Positions 40,490-52,100 of a DNA stretch of 64,000 nt are shown here, piece after piece; within the stretch, counting starts at the first letter, position 1, and every line of letters begins with the position of its first letter. A program made the position numbers and the translations under genes. The notes below the pieces were generated by a model, which ran no database searches, was not told the origin of the DNA, and was given only the letters and a program-made list of their open reading frames with translations. This stretch comes from Branchiostoma floridae (lineage: Eukaryota; Chordata; Leptocardii; Amphioxiformes; Branchiostomatidae), in the NCBI RefSeq assembly GCF_000003815.2, contig NC_049996.1, positions 14,168,374-14,232,373 of the forward strand, in the 5' to 3' direction.

Positions 40490-43039
40490 CTTTATTACAT
40501 GAACATCACTAATAACTGTACATTTACACCTGCTAAACTACGGAAGGAGACCAGTGGTACGGTATATAGAGTAAACAGTTCTCTTGGACGAGGCAACAAA
40601 ACGGATTCAAAAGTTCATATTGTAAAAACTGCTTCACTGTAGGTCACATTGTTAGGAATAGTGACTGAATCTTAATGCTATAGAATTATTGGAAGGTCGG
40701 GGAATTTTAGATATCCTGGTCATAAGATAAACAAGATAAAGGTGCCTCACTGCACTTGGGGCACCAGTGTGGCACTGTGGGGTTCGTAGATGACTCAACG
40801 AATTTCAGAGATAAAGAACAAATTTTCTTACGTTTCATGTATTTTGTTGTCTTTTAAGTCATACTTTTACATATTTAATACACAATATCTAAATTGTAAA
40901 AATCGGCAAAAATAACAAAACAGTGCCCCAAGTGCAGTGAGATGCCACCTTAACAGTCACTCAAACAACAGGATAGAACTTGGAAACCGTCAATGTTTCT
41001 TCAGACAGCATTTGCTGTCTTTTGTCAGCGATGGCCACTAACAAAAAACTGTCTGAGACAAAAACTTCATCTAGTTGCTTGAGTAACTGCATACCTTGCG
41101 AATCATTGGTAGGTTTTTAAGGGTTTCTTATGTATAAGTATTTCCATGTATAACATGGAATATAGGATTATTCCTATCCATTTCTTTTGCAAAATGGAAT
41201 TCAGAAGATCAGAAACACTGGTCTATATGGACAACGTTCAAGACAGAATCGGAAATTTGACCAAGTAGAAGTGACACTATTCTTAGATGCTTCCAACTTT
41301 TTTCTGTGAATGGAGGGGGGGGGGGAGACAAATGTTCTTGACTACCATAGTAAAAAATTTTGTGAAGGTTTTCCTTATGTTTTTTCTGAGAGTTGTTTTT
41401 CCTACTAACAGGGAATAGATGTCTATGAAGAAAAATGGTGGTGCACCAAATCACTTCATTAGATACTGTAAATGCATTTAAGTTCACGGGCATTTAATTT
41501 CGCGGTATCGGGAAAATTAATGACTTTTCGCAGTGGTTTTAAGTTCGCGGTAACACCGTAGACTGCAGTCTAATACCATACTAGAAAAATGTTCACGGTG
41601 GAGTGGTGGCCGCGAAAACCGCGAACATTAATCCACCGCGAACATTTCTGCATTTACAGTATTGTACAAATTGGGTCTGATAATTCATGTATCTAAAAGT
41701 TTACTTGGAATGACAATTGAATTTTCTGGCCTTTGTCTAAAACCAGAAAAATCAGTATTACTTTTCATATCTATGATACAGAACTAAGTAAGTCACAATA
41801 TTTATGACAAGAATCTCAACTGATATACCACCACTATAAGTAGGCTGAATGGTAGAGAAATCATGAACCAATCATATACACATTGTTGCTATCATTGTCT
41901 GTGGTAAAAGAAAAAAAAGATACAAAACATATACTTAATAAGTGAAAAGAAAGTGATAATTAACATATTGAAATTCACTTATTGTATAACCATAGACATT
42001 ACAAACTTGTAGTGTCTTACCAACTGAATTTGTACACAAAATGTAATATATGATTATATGCTTCTGTATTCCTATGCTAATTAAAAAAAATTCTTCACAC
42101 TTTTGAGATGTAGAGACAACTGCTTAAAATCAGTATTCCTAGCTACACTATACATGTAACCATTGTCTGTATATTAAATGTAATACATCATATAACCTTT
42201 AAAATTCCTACAATAGATAATGTCAACAAATATTAACATCCCAGTTACAATATATCAAGGCAAGGTTGGGCCTATAGCAGAATTAAAATGATTGTTTAAT
42301 GTTAATTTTAAAAAAAAGCATACTGCCACAACCATTAATACTGAATAATTCTAGCTCTGTTTACTGAATATCATTTTTCATAAGTAGGCAATCATAAAAT
42401 TCTTTACCTTTAGAAGATTAAGGAAAAGCCACATACAATTTTTGAAATCTTTTCTCAATATTCATGTCATGTCAGCATGAAATCTTTTCAAATTCTACAT
42501 ATCAGCACATTTAATTACATTGCTACATTATGTAAAAATTGCAAATTGTATTGAATGTTGGATAGGATAATCAGCCTACAAGAGTACCAACTCCAAGTAT
42601 CCACAACTACTGCAACTTTTACCCCCCAAAACATACCAGTACTCCTGTTCAGATGTAAAATAATAAGAGAATGATTTTGTTTGTTATGCAGTGGTTTCCA
42701 AGTACATTGTACCATGTTCATATATAATTTTAAAGATTTATCCACATCAATTCCTAAACTGTTTATCTGGTTTGGTGTCCTATTTTTAGAGGTAACTTTC
42801 AAGAAATCCGTGTACTTTCAGACATAGCAACAGTTTACAGCGCCAAATATGATTCTCATATTCATCCCCTGATACGTCGCCAAAAATTCAAACCCGTCCC
42901 CCAAAATTCAAACCCGTCGCCAAAAATTTAAACCCCTATCACTTAATCTTATGATCATGCTATAGCTCCAGCCTTGATACCAATATACATATTACATTAC
43001 ATGATAATTAAAAGTGTAGCCACTCTACACAACAGTCTA
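40490..43039 (-). other. probable 3' UTR of the CUB/EGF gene
   Basis: AT-rich sequence without coding signature. A minus-strand AATAAA near 40491-40496 is a candidate polyadenylation signal. An inverted-repeat element (41464-41661) and part of a dispersed repeat (about 40950-41110) lie inside. Confidence 0.3.
41464..41661. mobile_element. palindromic MITE, TACTGTAAATGCA family
   Basis: Well-preserved copy within the probable 3' UTR of the CUB gene. Interior has accgcgaaaaccgcgaacat-type inverted segments. Confidence 0.75.
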
Positions 43040-43167
43040 TCATAATTCGCTATATCTGGACCTCTGGGAGCGTGAGCCCCTGTGTTTCAGTATCGTGGTG
43101 TATTCTGCTCGGAACCCGCGACCGCTCTTACTCGTGTCTGTCAGGAACATGATGAGAAGATGTCTCC
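43040..43167 (-). CDS. CUB gene exon k, end of fourth CUB and C-terminus
   Basis: Codes [20 protein letters not shown], completing the CUB, then a basic Ser/Arg tail ([15 protein letters not shown]) and TGA. No membrane anchor follows, consistent with a secreted protein. Confidence 0.83.
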
Positions 43168-46100
43168 CTGAAATTCAGAAAATTCAAGAAATGAAAACAT
43201 GATTTTAAATCATGACTTTGAATAAACTATGTCAACATATTATCAAATACTACATTGAATATCAGCTTCCAAATTTAACATACGACGAATTCTGGCTCAT
43301 TCTGCACATATATACACAATGTATACAATACACATAGATAAAAAATCTTTTTTTCACGCATTTAATGCAAGGAGGACATCATTAAATCACAATTCTTAGG
43401 ACAGATTGGCCAAATGGCTTCTCTCTTTTCATCTGCTAACATTAAATGTTACAGAAAATATAAGACATGATGCTCTTCTAGAAATTAGATATTTTGAAGA
43501 AAAATAGAACAGTGCTGATTGGTTGAACTGCTTCAGATAACCAAGATGGCTGCTCTCCTGAACAGCATGTGAAACAAAACAGCTTCATGTTTCCCCTCAC
43601 CTGTGGAGGTGATGGCCCTGGGGGGCTCCGGTCCGCAGAACTGACCAATCACAGGAGAGCCTCGATGTCTCCCATCATGCACCGCTACAAAGTCATACTC
43701 ACAGTCCACAGTAGGCTCCACGTCAAGGTCAATGAACTTCAACCTAGAAAAAGAACATCACGTCCATATATGGTACCTGTAGATGTATAATTCTTCTTAC
43801 ATTTCGTAGGAAACACTCATCCTAAGAAATTGCAGGCAACCATCCTTATCAAGTGTTCATTGTCACTCAACAATCTGATTAAGTAGTGCCCTTTAGACAA
43901 TGCTGGCCAGCTACAGCAGTTGCTAATAGTTTTTTTGAGACAGAGCCTTTAGTACACAGTCACACACACACATAGTCTCACACACACACAGTCTCACACA
44001 CACACAGAGTCTCACACACACAAACACAGTCTCACACACACACACAGTCACCCACACACACAGTCTCACCCACACACACTGAGTCTCACACACACAGAGT
44101 CTCACACACACACAGTCTCACACACACAGAGTCTCACACACGCAAACACAGTCTCACACACACACACACAGTCACCCACACACACAGTCTCACACACACA
44201 CACAGTCACACACACACACAGTCTCACACACACACACAGTCTCACACACACAAACACGGTCACACACAGACACACACAGACACAGTCTCACACAGAGTCT
44301 CACACACACACACACACAAAAAAAAACCCACACACAAACAAACACACAGTCTCACACACACAAACAAACAAACATACACACACAGTCTGACACACAAACA
44401 CATCATGTATACCAAAAATTGCTTGTACTGCTGAATTGACTGGTCAACAGTCTACATATAGCAAGATAATATATATCCCACTGAACAGGAAACATTATTA
44501 TTGCTATAGTATGACAAAATAAATAGTCCCTCCACCATCTTATCAGCAGAGACATTATGTATATGAGGGTACCATCATCATTATTTATCATCCTTTGAGG
44601 TGAAGCAAGTTAAGTTTCTCTTCCAGAACAGTCTGTCTTTAATGGCTGTGAGAAGTTCCAGTCCCTGCAGGCCAGTTTCTTCAAAGTTAGCCTTGGGCGA
44701 CCAACACGTTTCTTACAGAAAACAGGTGTCCAGAACAAGAGTTTTCCGGCTACTACGAGCCACATGGCCGGCAAGGAGTAGTCGGCATTGTTGTTAAACA
44801 ACAGGATACCATCAGTCCTACCTTATTCTGTGGTGCCTGGGCACACTGATTTTCCAGTCCTACCTTATTCTGTGGTGCCTGGGCACACTGATTTTCCAGT
44901 CGTACCTTATTCTGTGGTGCCTGGGCACACTAATTGTCTAGTTCGTTCCTAACTACTGAAACTGGAGCATAGAAGACAGAAGCCCTGGGGTGGCAGTTGT
45001 GAGTTTTAATGCTTAACGTTTCATATGCGTACAAGAAAACCCTGGGATGGGAGGGTGGGGAAAAAACGTGCAGAGTAAAAGTCACTGCATCACATCTAGT
45101 CACGTGGTATCATGGAATAAACCATCCCAGGTGTGGGGGTGCCTCTCATCCAATTACACAGGATGTCCGCTCATCCTATCACAATTGTCTAGTTCGTTCC
45201 TAACTACTGAAACTGGAGCATAGAAGACAGAAGCCCTGGGGTGGCAGTTGTGAGTTTTAATGCTTAACGTTTCATATGCGTACAAGAAAACCCGCCAAAA
45301 ACTAGAAGGAAACCGCCAACACCCAGGGCTAAGGGAACGATAAGAGCGGACACCCCGTGCAGCCGTAAGAGAGGCACCCCCGCACCCTAGAAGTATAAGA
45401 AACCAGCAGATATATACAGTATAACCCAAGGCAACAGTATAACATGATACATAACATACTTGTACCATAGGCTACAGAAATGCTAGATGAAACTTGCTGC
45501 GTAACATGGTTGATGTACAATAATGTGGCATACAACCGGTAATACCTATTGTGCACGAAGGCAACACCTAGGGTTTTGAAGACAAACATTATCGGCACTT
45601 TAAGTCTTCTGAAGTACAAGACTCTCTGGGCAAAGGCTACTGATATCAGGGCATACAAACATATATTCGCTACTATTCCGTTTAGAATCATCGATATCAT
45701 GCCGCATATTGGCAGTCTTCTGAAGTACAAGTGTTTCCGGGCAAATGCTACAAGTAGTAATGTGGCATACAACCGGTAATACCTACTGTGCACGAAGGCA
45801 ACACCTAGGGTTTTGAAGACAATTTGACAATATTCTGTGCACAGCCATAGAGGACTCAATGTAAGGGCTACGCAATTCAGCAATATGCCATCTAAATGGC
45901 ACAGCAATATCGATGTGAAAACACCGGCATACAACCGGTAATACCTATTGTGCACGAAGGCAACACCTAGGGTTTTGAAGACAATTTGACAATATTCTGT
46001 GCACAGCCATAGAGGACTAAATGTAAGGGCTACGCAATTCAGCAATATGCCATCTAAATGGCACCGCAATATCGATGTGAAAACACCGGCATACAACCGG

Positions 46101-49100
46101 TAATACCTACTGTGCACGAAGGCAACACCTAGGGTTTTGAAGACAATTGTTGACAATATTCTGTGCACAAACAGTCATAGAGGACTCAATGTAAGGGCTA
46201 CGCAAATCAGCAATATCCCATCTAAATGGCACAGCAATATCGATGTGAACACACCGGCATACAACCGGTAATACCTATTGTGCACGAAGGCAACACCTAG
46301 GATTTTGAAGACAATTGTTGACAATATTCTGTGCACAAACAGTCATAGGAACTCAAAGTAAGGGCTACGCAAATCAGCAATATCCCATCTTCATGGCACA
46401 GAAATTTTACAAGAACAAGTGTTTCCGGGCAAATGCTACAAGTAGTGTCATTTATTATGTTCGTAGAATCAAGGATTAAACATACACTGACGTCCTCAAG
46501 GGGTAAACATACACTGACGTCATCCTGCACACAGCTACAAACAGTATCGTCCCAAATATAGTCAATGTCATGAATGTATATGAAACAGCCTCCCATCTGG
46601 TCAGGCTTGCTTGCCGGTCGCACTCCGGCCACGACGACCTTTCCGGTTACAGTCCGATGCGCCGTGGTCGTACGCGGCGTCGTTGTGCTGATTCAGGCAA
46701 TTCGCGCAGATGTGGTGTACTTCCCCAAATTGCTCGTCTTCGTGAATGATCTCTGACAGGGGGCAGGACTGAGACTGAAATAATTTGCAATATTTCAGTG
46801 TCTCCTGCAGTTGGGACTGCGATTGAGAAGGGCGCTGCGTCTTCGGTGTTGTGTTGCACTGCAGGTGGGGTTGTACATGCAGCCTGTACATGTGCTCCAC
46901 GTGGTCCTTGTAACCCGAGTCGCCCCAGTCAAACTCGCCACGTTCCACCGCTCGTAACACTTCCCCATGAAAATCACGGATAGCAGGGGCCCATGGATAG
47001 CGCAGTTTATACTCAGCACACTGTTGCACCAGCTTAAGTCTCTCTCGCAACTCGACCGAACCCAACAATTCAGAAGTAAACAGCTTCATGTATCCGGCCA
47101 GGAATTGGTCCCAATTCAATACAGGGTAGGTGAGCTTGCCCGAATCACTCGAGAAGGCGGGCAATTCCTCTTGTGGCCATATCAGGTTTTTCTCAATACG
47201 GGAGGACGAGCGTGGCGTCCTAAAGAAGCCTGAAGTTAACTTCTGCTTACCTCTCTGGTCGGTTGGCTGCACGCTGGGTTTGGGTGCGACCAGTGGATTG
47301 GGGCTGGGCTTCGCCGGCTGCTCAGTTGGCGGCGCGCTGGAGAGGCCAGAGTTGGTTTGTGCGGGCGGCACGCTGGGGTTGGCTGCCGGCAAGCCGAGTC
47401 CAGGGTTTTGCCGTACGGGCTGGACACTGGGGTCGGGAAGACTGAGCTTGCCGGGGTCGGGTAGGGGTAGAACAGGCGCAGGCTGCAGACTCATGGCGCC
47501 CAGTATGCGATCAACCTCTGCGACCGCCGCGCTGTCACGCCGCAGGTCCTGGATAGTGCGCGCCACGTCGTGTGGCGAGGCTGCATCGTGTGTTACCGCC
47601 TGATCCTGAGACAGACCAGGCCGGTCCTTCGCTGACTTGTCCTTTGCCGACTCCACGTCGATAGACCAGGCCAGTCCCTGCCCCTCACGACCAGGGCCGG
47701 TTGGCGCCGATGGAGAAGCCTCTGCGGGAGGGGGGTTGAATTCCCGTCGTGCGGTCGACCGAAATTGTAACTGCACTTTCCTCCTCCGGAGGTCCTCCAC
47801 TTCCTTGGCCAACTCCAAAATCCTGATCTCCTCGAGGAGTGCCGTCCGCTCCTTCTCGAGCGCATCCTCTTCCGCCAGGGGAACGGTGCTTGGGGAACGA
47901 TCTTGTCCCTCAGGAGTTTCTGTCAAGCTGCTGGCGGGGCTCACGACAGGCCGGGCACGACCTTGTCCCTCAGGCGTGGTGGTCAAGGACGACTGGAGAG
48001 AAGTTATTTCCTCGGCCACTTTCTGTATTTCGACTTGTATGTCCGTGTCCAGAAGCCTCGCAGGCAGCTTAGCCGTCCGTTTAGGGCGTACCGATTCCAT
48101 GACATCGGCTCAAAGTGACGAAAATGACGAAGATTTTGGAAAAAACGTGCAGAGTAAAAGTCACTGCATCACATCTAGTCACGTGGTATCATGGAATAAA
48201 CCATCCCAGGTGTGGGGGTGCCTCTCATCCAATTACACAGGATGTCCGCTCATCCTATCACAATTTTCCAGTCCTACCTTATTCTGTGGTGCCCGGGCAC
48301 ACTGATTTTCCAGTCCTAGTCCTTATTCTGTGGTGCCTGGGCACACTGATTTTCCAGTCCTACCTTATTCTGTGGTGCCTGGGCACACTGATTTTACTCA
48401 GTCCTACCTTATTCTGTGGTGCCTGGGCACACTGATTTTCCATTCCTACCTTATTCTGTGGTGCCTGGGCACACTGATTTTCCAGTCCTACCTTATTCTG
48501 TGGTGCCTGGGCACACTGATTTTCCAGTCCTACCTTATTCTGTGGTGCCTGGGCACACTGATTTTCCAGTCCTACCTTATTCTGTGGTGCCTGGGCACAC
48601 TGATTTTCCAGTCCTACCTTATTCTGTGGTGCCTGGGCACACTGATTTTCCACACACAGGAGATGTCCTCTGCATAACCGTTGGGGTACCCTGGGCTGGA
48701 GAAGGAGCCTGAGCGGGGGTCCATCAGTCTGAAGTAGCAGCGTTCTGGGGGAAATTAAAAAAAAAAGAATATCTAGTTGACCACTGTGAGTTTTTTGTTC
48801 CACCTGCTTCATTGGAAGCCAAACAGATTGAGGCAAGTTTAGGTTTGTCATTTTCCTTAACATTTGTATCTTGAATGTATGTGTCATGTAGATGTTCCAT
48901 GCTGCCATTTCTACTCACGAAACAAGCTAGGTAACAAGCTAGGTAAGAACTTTAAATTATATCCTGATAACTGAGTCAGATATAGCTTTGTCCTTTAGTT
49001 ATGAAATGACCATGTGCATGTGTAAATCATATTGCAATATGCACTATCTATAACATCAAATCTCAATTTAACTTGGAAAAGCTGTTCTACTGAAAACACT

Positions 49101-52100
49101 GAATCTTAAACAATTTGAAAGAAGATTTGGAAAAGAGGAATTATCTTGTTTGTTTTTTCAAGTAAACAGGTTTTATTCACACGTACCAAGTCGGAAAAGA
49201 ACTCGGACCTGTCAAATCTACTTGTAGTTATCTCTCCTCCAAAGTGACATAATGTAGAAAAGATAGTCAAACTAACCCGATGACTTTTTATAAGGTTTTG
49301 TCGGAAAAGAAGATCATTTGCAGAGTCGATTTCATTACCTTTCTATCCATTGGCAAGTGACATTATAGAATAATAACCGTTACAAACTAACCCTCTGACT
49401 TTTTGTAAGAAGCGTATGTGACTGACAGTGCTGGCCAGTCCACACTGTTCTGACTGGTCACATGGAGTCTCAGCTGGATGGAACCGCTTCCCGTGGTGAC
49501 GTACGGCGGAGGTTTCCAGTCCCCACAGTATCGACCGCCGTTTCCCTGAGAGATAGAAAAAGAAATCATTAACACTCTGATCCAAAAATTTTCCTCTTCT
49601 TTTAACATATACCTATAGTAATCTGTTTCTCACCAACCTTGCAATGTGACCATTATCATGTCAAGTTATGCCTCTTGGTAAGCTTTGATTTTGTTTGTGA
49701 GCTTTACACTGAATTACAGTTTGTCCTCTTTAATATTGTGTATCAAGAGATTTGAAGTTCTTGTCCATCTTCTGCAGTTACAGTTCTTTCTGCAAGGTGG
49801 CACTGTTGCATGGATCAGCGACAACTTTTTTTTACCAGAAGAATCATTCTATTTCGTATAATGCCACAGTTCAACACCCATCAATTACTTCTTCAGTGAT
49901 AAGCCTGTCCTGAATGTAAAACTAAAAATGCCAAAAAGTGACAAGTAGGACAAGAGTATAAACTTTAGGAAGTTACCTGAAAGTCAGTGTCATGAAACAA
50001 AGCATACAATCAACCATGACAGTGGTTACTGGGTTCACTGGAAATGTTAACCCTTTAGAGTAATACAACTTGGAACATTCACAAAGTAATATTGCTTGGA
50101 ACCTTTTCTTGTAATGCAATGTAATGTTCAAATAGCATGCTTTATTACTTTGTTACTGAAACCAGGCTAGTCCTTTATCACCTCTTTGATTACAGAATGG
50201 CTACAGTCTCACTGTGTATTGCACATGTAATATACTGTTAATGCATTTCAGATTGCAGGAATTTAATTTCACGACAGCGGGAAAATGGAGTGTTCACAGT
50301 GGTTTTAAGTTTGCGGAAGCACCATAGATTGAGTGTAGTCACATAATATAATGGAAAAAGTTCGCAGTGGTTTTAGGTTCGCGGTAAACTGGCTACAGCA
50401 AAAACCACGAACATAAAACTACAACGAACATTTCTGCATTTACAGTACAGTAGAAGCCAGATAATTGCACAACAGATTAACGCACACTTCTGATAACTGC
50501 ACAGAATCCCAAAATCCCAAACTGGTGCGGTCCAGCTAGATAACTTCGCATTATTGCACCATCCGGATAATAGCATGAAATTCACTGGCAAATAGGCCGT
50601 TCAATTATGCGGCTTCAACTGTACTATGAAAACTTTACTAATAGTACGTTCGGGCTAACACACCAGAAACAGGGATTGTCGTTCCTCAGGCCAAAGCCAT
50701 AAACACCCAAATCAGCAGGAAAGCCAAGTTGTCTCTGCTGCAGCCACAATTTTCTCAGCCATTAATCGGGGGCGGTGGTGTAAATTACACGCCGGGATGG
50801 CCCATTCCCGTCTTAATTCCACCATCTATCTAAGTCTCTCCCCGCCGTAAAATCTACCCGCAACCAATTACGGAAATGGCCAGCCTTTGGCACATATCCT
50901 AACAACAATATGGTGCCAAAAACCCAGCGAAAAATTACCTAATAAATTCTGCCGACATCTTTGACCCAAATACTAAAAGGGGGGGTACAACAGCCTAATG
51001 GAAACTCCGAGTAATTTGCTATGTCTGGTTTTTATGTAGATTGGGGGTTTTCTCGTTAATGGATAGCATAATTGAATGTTCCATATTCCGTCTTGTTACT
51101 ATGCCCCATGTTGTGAAGACGAAAGCTTTTTACGACAAAGTCAAGTTTACCATGTTACACAAAGTAAGGTCACTATTGGTGATAAAGTCTGGAAATGTCT
51201 TCTATTCTACTAGTCTATGAACAAGTACCGAACCAAGAAATTATCTTTACTGACACTCATACTATCAGATGAAACATTTATGTACTAAATTGAATAAAAC
51301 AACATTTTGCTTAGATTTTCCAGAATGTTATTCAAGCCCCAGTACAACAGCATTAAAAGATTAATGTATTTAAACCATGAAATCCTACATGTAGTTATCC
51401 ATATCCAACTTTTCCCAGAATCTACAGTAAATGCATGTAAGTCTGCAATGATTTAATTTCCCTGCCGGGAGTAAAATGGATTCATGATTAAATTCAAGAT
51501 AGCACTATTGTGGCAAACAGTAACAGTAGTTAATGTGATGAAAACATCAGCAGTTTTAGTATTAGGAAGCGGTTACCCTACCCCCCCCCCAAAAGTGAAA
51601 CAGAATTACAGCACGTTGAAACTTAATCTATCTTTAAGTTAGAAACATTTCTTCCTCAAGTTATTTCCGGTATCCAATCCAATAAGTATGTGTAGGCCAG
51701 GAAATGTACCTTTATACAGCGCCCTGAAATTTGTCAAACTCTGATTTTTCGCTGCTCCAAAAATTGGGCAAACAGAAATTTAGTCCAAATTAGGAAGTGC
51801 CGGGTCTAATGGATTTAGTGATGTCTATTTCCTGTCCGTCGTAATGAAGTAATTACCTCCGCTGGATTTAGGATGTTATTAGGAGAAAGAAGGGTCTATT
51901 ACGGTCGTTTCACTTTAAATCTTTTCCTTAAAGACATTCTACGCTATAGTGATTAAGGAGGCTTCTAAGTCTGTCCGTAATAATCTGGGTTTAAAAGAAC
52001 TTTTCTAGCTCAAAATCTAATCTCCAAGCAGATCCTAGGTGGCGCAATATAGTGCCCGTTTGACTCCCTTTGGCCGGCTTTACTCCTTGGCCAGCTTTGA

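Larger units (their letters stand above)
44932..48265 (-). mobile_element. non-autonomous tyrosine-recombinase (PAT/Ngaro-like) retrotransposon with split direct repeats
   Basis: In coding orientation the order is A1 (48265-48138), gag-like ORF, spacer with 162-bp repeats, B1 (45293-45183), A2 (45186-45059), B2 (45042-44932). By eye, A1 and A2 are identical over 128 bp and B1 and B2 over 111 bp. The A1-B1-A2-B2 order is the signature of PAT and Ngaro type YR retrotransposons and does not fit LTR elements. No reverse transcriptase, RNase H or tyrosine recombinase frame is seen, so the copy would depend on enzymes in trans. Both flanks are units of the same 42-bp minisatellite, with no target duplication. 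Confidence 0.75.

Noticed and set aside
44610-44801. Minus-strand frame with [19 protein letters not shown], like the end of a LINE protein
   Set aside because: Only a short suggestive phrase; no tail or flanking LINE sequence was found, so no feature was called.
44932-45293. LTR retrotransposon ends
   Set aside because: The repeats do not form two terminal copies of one block. The order A1...B1-A2-B2 fits split direct repeats instead.
48266-48655. Regular short repeats suggesting a CRISPR array
   Set aside because: Head-to-tail units with no unique spacers, in a eukaryotic intron.
48330-48712. Plus-strand repeat frames (VVPGHTDFP and [11 protein letters not shown] types)
   Set aside because: Translations of the same 42-bp array on the opposite strand; 42 is a multiple of three, so frames stay open by construction.
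48360-48908. 182-codon minus-strand frame with repeated [14 protein letters not shown]
   Set aside because: It runs through the 42-bp minisatellite in a frame different from that of the CUB domain, which is set by the neighbouring exons.
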